Source: Tricholoma matsutake
Lineage: Eukaryota; Basidiomycota; Agaricomycetes; Agaricales; Tricholomataceae
Assembly: GCA_026075535.2 (NCBI GenBank)
Contig: AP026540.1
Coordinates: 5,208,001-5,272,000 of the forward strand
Length of the DNA: 64,000 nucleotides
Direction of reading: 5' to 3'
Positions 22,675-33,881 of this stretch are shown here, in pieces. Position 1 is the stretch's first letter, and each line of letters starts with the position of its first letter. The notes beneath the pieces are model-generated. The model was given only the letters and a program-made list of their open reading frames with translations, searched no databases and was not told the DNA's origin. A program made the position numbers and the translations under genes.

Positions 22675-23755
22675 AGATAAACATCACAAGTCAAAAATTA
22701 ACGAACCACATCTAAGAGATTATCTGGCTCACCTACCATCTGGTCAGACTCAACAGTGTCTCGGCCGAATCCCTCTTGTGTTAGGCATACCTGTGCTAAT
22801 CTCTCAAAATTTTGATGTCGAAGGTGGAATCGTAAATGGGAGTCGAGGCACCCTGACTCATATTCGATATCATACTGACGACAATGGGTGCCGGCACTTG
22901 AAATCAGTCATCGTGAACATCGACGATAGCACCGACAACGTCATGGGAACCTTACATGTACACCATCTGCCAATTTTAACAGACTCTATGGAGATCACTT
23001 TCAGCCATCCGTTTACAAAGTGTAAATGCAGAATTCAACGTACACAAGTACCAATTTTGCCTGCATTTGCTATGACTGCTCATCGGGCTCAAGGACAAAC
23101 TCTGAGCAATGTGATTGTAGATCTTCAATCTTGCAGAGGAACTGAAGCACCATATGTGATGATATCCCGTGCTCGCTCTCTTGATGGTCTACTGATCTTG
23201 AGACCATTTGACCATCGCAAAATTTGCTGTCACCAATCTGAAGATGCGCGCAAAGAGAATGAACGATTAGAATTATTAAATGTGATCACGCTCCTAAGAT
23301 CTGGTACAGACACTGAAAAACAACGAGCTTCTCAATCTATGAAAAATTACGATCTGACCGAAGCCAGCATTGCAAGTATCATTCTACCTGACAGCAGTCA
23401 CAGCGACACAACAACTACAAACACTGAAAACTCATTAGAAAAGTATCAAGCTCAACTTGAAAAATTCTCACACCTTCACAGTGTTGAACAAAACCCATCC
23501 CAGTTAAAAGTGTCATTGCAGGCAGAAAGTGATGATGAAGATGATGGACGAGAAGCTGGCGATGGCAGGAACTGTGAAGATGATACACATGCAGAACATG
23601 GAGTTTCAACAGTAATCGATAACACCTCTACCTCTCCCACTGATACTGACGATGTCGCCCTCATGCATTCCTTCTCCGATGTCACACAACCAATAGGTCG
23701 CAAATGCCAACCACAACATGAATACCCAATAGCTAAATGGCGGCAGCACAAGTGA
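22675..23755 (+). pseudogene. Helitron helicase, 3' part
   Basis: The frame continues the helicase cut at 12041. It contains IPVLISQNFDVEGGIVNGSRG and the C-terminal PIF1 motif FAMTAHRAQGQTLSNVIVDL, then 'MISRARSLDGLLILRPF', followed by a low-complexity acidic tail. The apparent stop TGA (23753-23755) is followed eight bases later by GTAAGT; a 65-nt GT-AG intron would splice in phase into the frame read at 23829, so the TGA may be another CGA mutation and the protein may once have continued. Confidence 0.85.
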
Positions 23756-23828
23756 CATCTTGGTAAGTTGCATAAACATCAGACAATATTGTCTCACCTA
23801 ATTTGACATCACTTGTAAGACATCGCAG

Positions 23829-25357
23829 TCCATGTTGTTCCACGACCACCACCACCTTTAAGAATGATGGAGCCTTCGCCCTTGTTCCAAAATCGCAAGA
23901 AAGGATTCTACAAGAGCTTTGTGAAAGAATTCACCAAGTACACGTTCAAAACTCTTGCATCACTTTCTTGTGGTGTCGATTTCTTTGAGGAAAAGGAGAA
24001 TCCGGAGAGGAACAATAACCGTGTCTTTGTCGACAGTGGTGGCAAACCAATGAAGTTGATGTTGTTCGGAGAAATCGTGCACTCTAGTCTAGGGATGCAG
24101 TTGGATTGCAAAGGCAATCATTTCATGAAAGCAGACAATGTGCATTCATTCTTTCCTTTGATATGTTCTGACATCTTATTTGCTTCACCTCAGTTCATTG
24201 TTGACAGTTCCAAGCCTAAATATTGTCTTGCACTCGCCAAACTGACGTGCGCTACTGAAAACATCAGTATTTTATTCGAAAACACACGTCAAGAGTTACA
24301 AAACATATATAACAACTTAACTATGGACGAACAACCAAATGTATGTACACTGTTCTAATTGATATCGTCCCTGACCTTTGTTTCGTACTTCACAGCAATT
24401 CACTCATACAGATTGGTTGAAATCAACCTCATCAACCAACAGAGGTCCCTGAGATCTGATCCTTGTCTATTTTGGACCCATATATGGGGTATGTTCACAT
24501 TAACTTCCATTGTGTGCTTCAATTTTGACACAGCACAGATTCCAGCAACCATTGCCTCTACCTCAAACTCGCACACTATCGGAACCAAACGAAAGCTGGT
24601 TGGAGATGAGGACAATGGTGCCGAGAGCCAAAAATCACAGACTGAGAGCAACAATCAATCAACTGCGTCTACATTGTCCACTGTCGACACACAGAAGATG
24701 ACGTATCCCACTGGTATGTAATGTAGCTCATATTACTCACCAAATATTCAATCACTCTGGTGCCGATAGAAAACGACATATACATCAGCGCTCATTTCAA
24801 CCCACGTCTGTTGCTGGATTACGGCGGCAATTTATTTCGCCATCATGGAGCCATGCTCGTGCAACATGATGTTAGGGACATCAACCTCCATCTGATCCCT
24901 CCTTGGGAATATTACGACAAGCTGCATGCCGGTACCATGGTTTTATGCGATGTCACGCTTCACATGTATCAAATGGCGATCCCCAATGCGAGTGCAAGCC
25001 AACCCAAAATGAGAAAGGTGTGTAATGTACATTCATATGAAACACATTCATTTCCCACCATAACAGACATTCAAAATCAATGTGGAGACCATCAGAGTCG
25101 TCGCAAAATCAGATCTGCCAATTGAACTTTGTACCCAACCAGTGTTACCCACCACGATGGGACTTACGACCTCTGCCGAGCGTTCTACTCATTCACGACT
25201 AGATACCACGCTTACTCCCTGCTCTCAGTTCAAAGTGTTTCATGAGGAGAACGACAACAGTGCTGCAGACGATGACTTGCTGATGAAGATCGAGTGGTCC
25301 AACTCCGAATCCTCTCAAACATCTAACGGCGCAAAGGGGAAAGCATGCTCAACATGA
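23829..25357 (+). CDS. Exons downstream of the helicase, uncharacterised Helitron-linked protein
   Basis: Several open blocks read as one multi-exon gene: a Pro-rich start and 'FYKSFVKEFTKYTFKTLASL' block (23829-24340, donor GTATGT), a short block to a GTATGT donor near 24490, an exon with 'TIGTKRKLVGDEDNG' resembling a nuclear localisation stretch, then 'HAGTMVLCDVTLHMYQM' (to ~25018, intron) and 'FKINVETIRVVAKSDLPI' to TGA at 25355-25357. The last two exons have a beta-rich look and suggest an OB-like or captured agaric protein, but I do not recognise the family. It could be a C-terminal extension of RepHel, a Helitron accessory gene, or a captured host fragment. Splice sites in the middle are not resolved. 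Confidence 0.5.
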
Positions 25358-25582
25358 TATTGTTTCTTTTCTGTGTTCTGGTTTTCTTTTGTCTCTCCTA
25401 CTTTCATTTTGTCACAGAAAAAAAAAGTTAACTTAGTGTACTGATTACTTACTACCGTTGTAACTAACTAACATGTACTACTATGTCTAAATGAACACTG
25501 TAATGTACCCTATCAAGCACGAACAGCCTTTCATGAGTTTCATTCAAACAACAGACGTCACCAATGGTCCAGCAGAAGACTA

Positions 25583-26451
25583 TCAGGAACGGAGTCTTGC
25601 AATCTATTGACTGACAACGCAAAAATAAAATAATGCTGAAAACATCCAACTCAACATGAACACCTGCAACACAATGATATGTTCACTCACACGCACACCC
25701 TCTGTCAACCTTTGTTGCTGAGAGCTGAGCACTACACGACAATGAACAAGATCTCCCACTGCGATGTCACCTGAAACATCTGCCATCAGCACTCCGAGCA
25801 CACAAGTGAAGAACACCATTGACTAACCGTTCACATTGCTGCCATCGACAGGTTGCAAGAACTTGTCAATAATGTTTACAGACTGTTTGCAATCCATCAA
25901 CACAGGTGATGACCATCATGAACATTACTCACCATATAATGAATAAACATGTATATCAACATCCTGTCATCAGTGCCATTTAAATGGTGAATCCATCGCT
26001 CGATCCGAGGACACTGAGCAGGCATCAGAATTATTCACACAACCACAAAATAAACACGAACAGCACCAAGCCTGTAATCAACGAAATCATCGTGCAACTC
26101 GATCCTCTCCAGCGCCGAAATCTCCTGTCGCCAATACAGAGCCATCGTCTTGGAGCACATTTCTGGTCTACCCAACATCAACAATGGCCCGTTATCATTG
26201 ATACATGTTGCCTTGACTTCGCCGATGACACTCAGCTGCACAGGAGACGATACATCTTCCCCTACGAAAAATGAAGTGCCATCAGCAGCACAAGGACCTC
26301 TGCGAAAATCCGACCCGAAGATTGATTCATACAGCGGCGTACACACCAAATCGGCGACCCCAATCATAGACTGCACATCGTCATCCATGGCAGCGATGCA
26401 TACACTAATAAGGACGAAGACAAAATACTTACTCGCGAACAACTGAAACAT
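25583..26451 (-). CDS. Small multi-exon hypothetical gene on the opposite strand, inside the Helitron
   Basis: Minus-strand blocks: 26451-26035 (MDDDVQSMIGVADLV..FFVGEDVSSPVQLSVIGEV..GPLLMLGRPE) and about 25825-25664 (CVLGVLMADVSGDIAVGDLVHCRVVL), with a clean 60-nt GT-AG intron (25604-25663) leading to a last exon encoding IARLRS and TGA at 25583. The alternating hydrophobic pattern resembles an OB-fold, which would suit a single-strand-binding role, but no diagnostic motif allows a firm call. Its position at the 3' end of the Helitron and antisense to RepHel suggests a captured or accessory gene. Confidence 0.45.
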
Positions 26452-26649
26452 TCAGTACGTCACCTCCTTCTCACGCCACCATATCCTCCAGTACTCACCG
26501 CAACGACCAAGATCTGGTGAGAGACAAACCTATATCTTGCGTTATACGTATAAGTGCTCTCGTTATCACACCTACTTACACGGCGCTACGAAAGTAGTGG
26601 GCTCTGCCGCCGCTCGCCGGCGCGCTACCCGGTTATCACTTTAACACCT

Positions 26650-27309
26650 GCAATACGACCCTTTAGAAAACAGATCACATGACACCCACATCACATGTAC
26701 TCCAACTTGAAGTTTCGAAGTTTAAGCATTCAGTGGGGTGAATCAAGACAGTATGACATCAAACAGTGCAGTAAACTAGTGGATTGTCCTAAGGTTCTAG
26801 GGAGAAAACACGTGTATTGGCCAATAATATAGGATTTACATGGGAATGTAACAAAAAATCTGGGCGATGCGTCGTGACAACTCTCGACGCGCCTCGTGGA
26901 AGATAGCATACTGCCAGTAGAGACCCCCCGTCGACACCATGTGTTTCCACCATACTAGTACAGTGCCCTGCTAATCCAAAATCCCACCAGCTCTAAACAC
27001 CTAGACAGGTACATCCATGCTGAGTATATCGTAGGTTTCGGTGTTATAGTGACAGAGGTGGCATGCATCTGCAGCTATGATCTGGACTTCATGCAGCCTC
27101 AACCACTGAGGACCGAGTTGTTGAGGGGATGGCTAAGTGTGCAACCATGTGTCTCATCAGGTTGAGTGATCCTTGAGGAGAAGAGGGGGCTGAGAGTCCA
27201 GAGGAGGAGCAAGAGAAATTAAAAGTCATGAAGTGAGTAAACAAACCCGGCACGCACTCACGTGCTCAGGCTTTACTCATGTGATCTGTTTTCTAAAGGG
27301 TCGTATTGC
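26650..27309. mobile_element. Non-autonomous element with 33-bp perfect inverted ends
   Basis: The end GCAATACGACCCTTTAGAAA and its continuation (26650-26682) are matched exactly in inverse at 27277-27309. There is no ORF inside. No clear target duplication is visible just outside, so the superfamily is open; the length (660 bp) is MITE-like. Its right end is 26 bp before the mL38 start codon. Confidence 0.75.
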
Positions 27310-27335
27310 TTGAGACCTTTTTTTTTGTAGGAAAC

Positions 27336-28981
27336 ATGTTCGCCGTGCGCAAGCTTCGAATTCAGAACTGGACTACTATCTTGCTGAGACGCGGTAATGT
27401 AAGTTTACAGGGTAGTCTCGATAGCACATCTCCCGCGCCATTACCGCCTGCAATTCTGAGTCCTGAACAGCCAATTCCATCGACGCCTGCGAAAAACACT
27501 AGAGCAAAAACCTCGACCACACAGTGTCATCGTCGACGCAGGAGAGAGCCCATCCTTCTACAACGGCCAAGCATCTCCAGAATCAATCCCCGCAAATGGA
27601 ACAGGCCGCTGGCGGAGGGTGTTTTGCCTGCGTATGATCGTGCGCTCAAAGTGATTCGTACGGACAGTATACAGCTCCTCAACGAGGCGAGAGAGCTCGA
27701 GGCCCTCGTTGTGAAGCAGGAACGGATAGTACAGCGGCCGGGGGATGAGCCAGAGGTCGAGGAGGCTTTGGAGAAAATGAGAGAGAAACTATATATTCTT
27801 CAAGTGCAGAGTGAGATCAATTTGCCGGAGGTTAGATGGAGAGTTGCAAATGCTATGGGCGCGTTCTTCTGCCTTCAAAGGGAGAGTTGTTGTTGATCTT
27901 CATACTTAGTGGATATGAGGAAGCCTATTCACCGGCACTTGATAGAACAGAGATGGAGGAAAGAAGGTCGTCTTGACTTGCTGGTTCGTATCTCTCTCTT
28001 GACTTTTGTTGGTTTAGCTAAAATTTCTGCCCACGCCAGATGGAGCGTATACACCAAATGAAGGTTATTCCAGACGTGCTTCCCGACTTGCACCCTTCAA
28101 TCGACTTGAATGTCACTGTACGGACATACGTTGACAAGTTTCGCAAGACAAAACCAATACATGATGTAGCAATTGAGCCGGGAACATTTCTGTCTCCCGA
28201 GCAGGTATATGCATCAAGTTTATAACTCGACGAGTACTCACGCGCCATGTGCAGACGCTTATGCCTCCCAGATTGTATGCGAATGTGTTCCATACCGACA
28301 CAAGGCTTTATACAATGCTCCTTGTTGACCCTGGTGCGTCGGCAACCGAAACTCAAGTATCTGTGTAATTGATGATATTTCAGATGTACCCAATGAGGAA
28401 GAGGCAACATTCAGCACCTTCCTCCACTGGCTAAAGTAAGCTTTTTGCCATTACGCTGCATTAGGCTCCAACTTCGTATTCTAGACCCAATGTGCCACTT
28501 TCTGCGCTACACCAAACCCGTATTCCCGACCTGAACTCCCACACTCCCTACATTCCTCCGCATCCTCAACGCGGCACTCCTTATCATCGTTACGTGCTCC
28601 TCCTTCTCCCGCAGCCACCGGCCTCGGGATCGTCTTACACGCGTAACGCCGAAGCCCGTGCACAGTCAGGCATTACGACTTCGGCCTACCTCAATATACC
28701 GCCTGTGACCGACGCACAGCGACGCCAGTTTGATGTGCGAGCGTTTGTGCGGCAATGGGGATTAGATGATACCAAGGGCGGAGGTGCCCATATGTGGAGG
28801 GAAATATGGGACGAGGCGGTGTCCAAGATCTATTCAGATTTATTAAGTGAGTCTTTCTCTTGGAGGATCAGGATGCTGATTTGTACTTCCACTTTTCGCA
28901 GAGGAGGAAGAACCGAGTTATGGCAAACCATTGAAGACACATCCGTACGCGGAGTTGAGGAGGACGAAACGATATGTGTAG
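27336..28981 (+). CDS. MRPL35: Mitochondrial large ribosomal subunit protein mL38 (MRPL35 in yeast; PEBP-like)
   Basis: Structural protein of the mitochondrial large subunit with a phosphatidylethanolamine-binding-protein fold. ATG at 27336 opens a basic mitochondrial-type N-terminus. Hallmarks in order: QSEINLPEVRWRVANAM, KPIHRHLIEQRWRKEGRLDLL, ERIHQMKVIPDVLPDLHPSID, PRLYANVFHTDTRLYTMLLVD (the PEBP core), FSTFLHWLKPNVPLSAL, TPYHRYVLLLLPQP, DVRAFVRQWGLD and GGAHMWREIWDE. Introns are short; the one at 27859-27909 appears to use a GC donor (GCGCGT) with a TAG acceptor, others are GT-AG. The final exon ends KRYV with TAG at 28979-28981. Domain order and length fit an intact gene. Confidence 0.92.
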
Positions 28982-29274
28982 TTGCTTGCTCCGTGGTAGT
29001 GAGTATCAGGTTCAGTGCACATTCATTGGAACTTCATTCCCAGTCAAAACCAGATCTGACCGGAGTGAATAAGAACAAGGGAAATTGAACATTCAATTTG
29101 TCTGTTGAGTGGGGGATGTGTAGGTGAAGTTTAAGTAGTTTAGTTAATATGAACATTCATATTGGGTCATCCTGGCACACCATCTGGTTTCAATAAATTC
29201 CTTCTTACAGCTAATTGCATAACTGCATAGTATGCTGTCATGACTTGATCTCACTGACTGGATTTACTGTACAG
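28982..29274. other. mL38 3' flank
   Basis: AT-rich sequence with no ORF or repeat that I recognise, up to the TATTA duplication of the next element. Confidence 0.4.
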
Positions 29275-29279
29275 TATTA

Positions 29280-29470
29280 GGGTCGTTCACAGTAGACGAA
29301 ATCAGTCGCGAAAGCGACTGATTTCCAAAGTGATTTCAAAATGTTTTTTTATTCCTAGGAGCCCATGTGCCCTGATCACACACTGTGACACATTTTTGGA
29401 ACCCCTTTCGTCCTGTGCGGACTCTGAAATAAAAAGTGTTCGCTCATTGTTTGCAACAGCCACTGTTGAC
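29280..29470 (+). repeat. Left terminal inverted repeat of the 12.2 kb element
   Basis: Contains a perfect hairpin at 29298-29325 (GAAATCAGTCGC, loop GAAA, GCGACTGATTTC). The corresponding hairpin in the right arm has two mismatched positions consistent with C-to-T or G-to-A changes. Confidence 0.8.
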
Positions 29471-32400
29471 AGTTCCCGACACAACATAAGTGACCAAAAT
29501 CAATGAATTTCAAATTTCTGTGTATAGTTGGTTTCTAGTGCTGTTCCAGCCCGGCTTGGCCTGAAAGCCGCAGCTTTGGCTTTCTTGAACCTCAGGCCAG
29601 GCCAAAGCCGTCAACCACAGCTTGGCCCTGGCTTGGCCTGGCCCAGGCTGCGGCTTTTGTATGTAAAATGTTCAAATTTTGCCCACAGGTCCATTGGTTA
29701 TAAACTTATACAGGAAGCTAATTAGAACAATACAAGTCTTCTTGTCCAATAAACAGCCTCAGACTGTGTTCACTCAGGGTAACTACGAGCCACCAATGTA
29801 CAAAGAAACAATTTGAATTAAATTTAAACTCGCCTAAATGCAAGAGAGGGAGGTGGAATTAAATACATGTCCACCAAAAAATCATGACCACATGTTGCAT
29901 GTTTCCCACTCACCAGTAATGGTAGGTGGATGCTGGGCCATTGATTGTTGATGCTGGGGTGTTACGAGTCCGAGGTACGAGGACTCGTCTTTTTAACCTG
30001 ACCAACCAGCCAACAAAAGTGATACGTTAAGTCTGATGGCTGCTCGGCAGATGTCGGAGTTTCAACACTGTCTGAAGACAGGCTTATATTTTGAAGTCAG
30101 TCCAACTCAGCCCCTTATAGACTTTCACACTCAGCGGGTTTTACTGACATGCAGATTTTGAACGAAAAAAGAAACTGTCATGTTGAGTCACACTTCCTCA
30201 AAAAGCTCAGCAGCATGACGTACATGCAAAAGAGTTGTTTGTTGGGCAAGTAATGGTTTTCAAGTTCTTTTCTTTTCTTTTATTTTCAACTAACTAATGT
30301 TCTAATTTGATCTTTAAGTTCTATCACCACGAGATGGCACCAAGACAGCAGATCCACACCTGTGCCACTGCTGCAAGCATCTGTTCACAGGGTGGATAAT
30401 GGATCATGACACGGGGATGGGGACGATGACACAACAAAAATAGTGGCTGTGGCAGACGATGAGGGGGATGATGAGGATGGGACAAGAAGGAAGTGCAGGC
30501 AAAGGATGCAGCACCGTACAACAAAAATGGTCCAAGAGGCATCGCCGACGTCTCTTGGGCTGTAGTTAAGTTTTTTTCTTATTCATTTCATTTTTTTTTT
30601 GGTGCTAACAAAGTTTCTAGGTATTAACTATGGACAACAACAACAACCCTGACCCAGCACCAAACCAGGACAACAAGGACGATGGCGAGGACAGCAAGGA
30701 ACATGGGAGGACGATGACAATCATGGTGAAGGCACAGCAACAATGGGGACAACAACAATGACAACTCCCAGGATGATGACAGGGGGATGACACAACCAAA
30801 ATGAAAATGGCGGCAGCAGTGATCAAGGCAGGACAACAATGCCACACGAGGAAGGCACAGGAGACAGAGATGGCCTGTACGATGACAAAACAGGCCCAAG
30901 AGATGTCTCTTGGGCCTGTAATATGTTTTTTTCTCTTTCATTTCATTTTCTTATTACTAACACAACTTTTTAGGTACTACAAACTCAAACTACTGCCACC
31001 AAAACCGAGGGACTGACAATGCCAAGGACGACAACAAGCAAGAGGGCTGACCAACACAGTGAAAACGGGAGCTATGGGGACAATGACAACAAGGAGGCAG
31101 ATAGTGACGACAGTGATGATGAAAAGATGGTGGGGATGAAGACCAGGCCAGACTACAGGACAACCAGGCACAGGGATGGCAACAGTGAGAGACAGGGAGG
31201 AGAACAAGATGACAATGATGGCTACCACCATAGCACCCCCAACCACTAGGGATGGCGGCCAGGGACAACGGGAGTGGGACCCATGCACCCAGGATAATGC
31301 ACCTGTATCAATGCACCAAGATGACACATCCATGAGGCTGACACACCAGCACCAATGCACAGGACCATGTCCCCCTCTCCCCTGCATTTTGTGTGGGGCG
31401 GGGATGTTTTTGTTTTTGTTTTAATGCCCCTCCCCTGCATTTTGTGTGGGTGAGGGGTTTGTATATAATTGTAGTACTCCCTCCTCACATCTTGTGCAAG
31501 AGATGTAGTTAATCAATTTTTTGATCTTGATTATGTGACAAGCACCTCCTTTGAGGAAGATGAAAATAGAGTTTTGAGTGTGAGTGTCATAAACAAACCT
31601 TATAGTTATTACTAGTAATCTCCTGTGGCTCAACTACAGTATATGTGATCATACCATTAAAAGGTCTTGAGTTCAGTCTTTCCTTCACACAAATTTATTT
31701 TGTAGGCACTTCATGAAGTTTCAAAGAGCTTGGAACTTGAATATATCAAATTTGACTATCCAATATGGTATACTTTTGTCAAGTACCTGGAATCTGGTTA
31801 TTCCAACCAGAATCCCCAGAGTCCAACTGGAATTGCTGGATTCCACATCTGTGAATGTTATGGACAAGTAGAGATCATCAGGGCCTGTACACCCCCCTAT
31901 CTACAAGCTTGCAAAGGGAAAACTAAGATATCTTATTTCTACTGAACATACAAAAAATTTGCATTTGCATTTTTGGGTTCTGTGATAAAGAAGATGATTG
32001 ATTCAGAGGACTCGTACATGCCAGGCACAGCCATGGCCCAACTAGAACAAGTCATTGTCATCATCCTCGTTGTCCCTGTCATTGTCCTCTTCCCCATTGT
32101 CTAGTCCTCGCCATCCTCTTCCTCATCCCCGTCGTTGTTCTCTTCCCCAATGTCGATGTCATCATCTGGTCCTGGTCCTGGTTGTCCCATTGTTGTTGTC
32201 GCTGACGCTGTCATCCTCTGCTACCTGCCGGTGTTTTTCAAGCTGTCCTTGTCTTGTTGGCGTCCTTTCATTTGACCCCTGTTGTCCCCATTTTTGTTGT
32301 CATGTCATCATTGTCTCCCCCTCATTGTCCTCTCCCTCTTCCTGGTCCCTCTTGTTCCTGACTACTTCCTCATTGTTGGCCATTTTATTGTTGCTCCCAA

Positions 32401-33380
32401 GGGGTGTCAGAAAAAAAATTAAGGATACCGGGTTGAATTTTTTTTGAAGCCATGAAGTGGGGAACTACTGTGGGAACTACTTACCTAATAAGGTAATTCA
32501 GATTACAAATCATTGACCACTAACAAAAAATTGAGTATCAGTTGTGTTGCAACTGCTTTCACAATAGCTTTCTGGCTTAGCTTTGAGTGAAGGAGATGTA
32601 GATAAAGTATCTCAGAGGCCTGTGTCTGTAAAATAATAATATTAATTCACCCTTGGTTGTGTCACATGTGTAATTCTGAACTATTGAACTATTTCTTGAA
32701 ACCCATCTATTGCAAGTTGAAAACTAGTTCAGTTTCACATCTGAATTCCGAATAGCAAGCAATATTTATATGCTATTTTTAAACAATGTCTCCACCAAAA
32801 AGAAATGCCAAGTGTGGTGTGAAAGTCAGAAATCAGGACATAACTGCCTGGCAGGTGTGCAGGTGTCATAATCCCTTCCACAACACATTTCAAGCTTCAC
32901 TTTTGGTGACAAAAAAGACAGTATGCTGCTAAACATTTAGAATAGATCACCAGAGGACTCTGGCTTGTATGTGACTTGAATATTTCTTCTACTTCTTCAC
33001 AGCAAAATACCCCAGAAAACACATAAAATAATATGTTTTCTTGATAATTATCTTCTGAGATCATTTATCTATGAGACCTTCACCCAACTGTAAGCCAGAA
33101 AGTTATTGTAGAAATAATAAAATGAGCTGAAATGCAGTTGATACTGCAATATTATATTTGCTCATGCTTATTCATCAAGGGCCAGCTTTAGTCAGTGCAA
33201 ACATCAGCAATATGGCAATTTGGTTTCCAGTTTTTTTCAGTTTTTATGGTTTCCTGGGTTGTGCAAAACCTGGGAACCAGGAAACCAGGAAACCATCATG
33301 GGCTGCTACTCTACAGTGATTTACTACAGTACAAATCTAGGTAATAAAATGATAAATTCATGGTCGTTCCCTGCCATTTG
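29471..33380. other. Non-coding interior of the 12.2 kb element (left part)
   Basis: It includes a palindrome around 29965-29989 (ACGAGTCC...GGACTCGT). At 30250-31010 there are units with GGCCCAAGAGA...TCTCTTGGGCC inverted repeats followed by intron-like stretches (pyrimidine-rich, CTAAC, TTTAG) related to the array at 42.4 kb, then GAC/ACA-rich low-complexity DNA to 31430 and TC-rich DNA at 32055-32420. ORFs here are compositional. GGTTTCC/GGAAACC repeats lie at 33215-33300. Confidence 0.5.
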
Positions 33381-33881
33381 TTTCTTTTTTTTTTTTTTTT
33401 TTAGTGTTATTTTTCGGACCTCTCAGGGCGTACCCTATAATGGTCATTACATCTTAGAGTATCTATGTAAGGCCCCTTTGCCTTGACCTCTCCCCAGTCC
33501 TTGCCCCTCAGATGGCATGCCCTGGGCAATTGCTCCCCCTGAGGTCCAGTTCTTTAGGCCGTTTAGGACTGTGGGCCCTTCGTCGACCTCTTCTTTGGTT
33601 TGCTTGGTGTCCTTGCTGTTGAGTTTGCGTGACTGTTAGTTGCCTGGCCATCTCATGGCAGGCATGTGTTGGACAGTGTGGGTGTGGGGTTTTGTCTGAT
33701 TCTGGTACCTTTAGTCGCGTGCTTCGAAATTTCCATAGTCCTCTGTGTTCCAGGCAGAATTTTATTTTATTTTATTTTGTTTTGTTTTGTTGGTTGGGGA
33801 TATGCGTGGCATCTGTAGTTGCTAACTCTTGAGTTTTGAGTTGAGATCGTCCCTGTAGAGTGGTGTGCAAGAATATGTTCC

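Larger units (their letters stand above)
5722..26632 (+). mobile_element. Helitron (RepHel type), split by Gypsy-1
   Basis: The unit contains the typical agaric Helitron protein: upstream exons, HUH Rep domain and PIF1-type helicase on the plus strand. It is interrupted at 12042-22674 by a gypsy element plus target duplication. The ends are not proven: I place the left limit at the ACTTACA/hairpin signal and the right limit after the GC-rich hairpin near 26608-26632 (CGCCG-CTCGC-CGGCG). No clean TC start or CTRR end was found, so the borders are approximate. Confidence 0.6.

Noticed and set aside
26594..26632. Calling a precise Helitron 3' terminus at the GC-rich hairpin
   Set aside because: The hairpin is followed by CGCTACC and not by a CTRR end before T, so the exact border cannot be claimed.
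30324..32447. His/Cys/Ser/Leu-rich ORFs on both strands
   Set aside because: They follow from GAC/ACA- and TCC-rich low-complexity DNA; there are no start contexts or domains.
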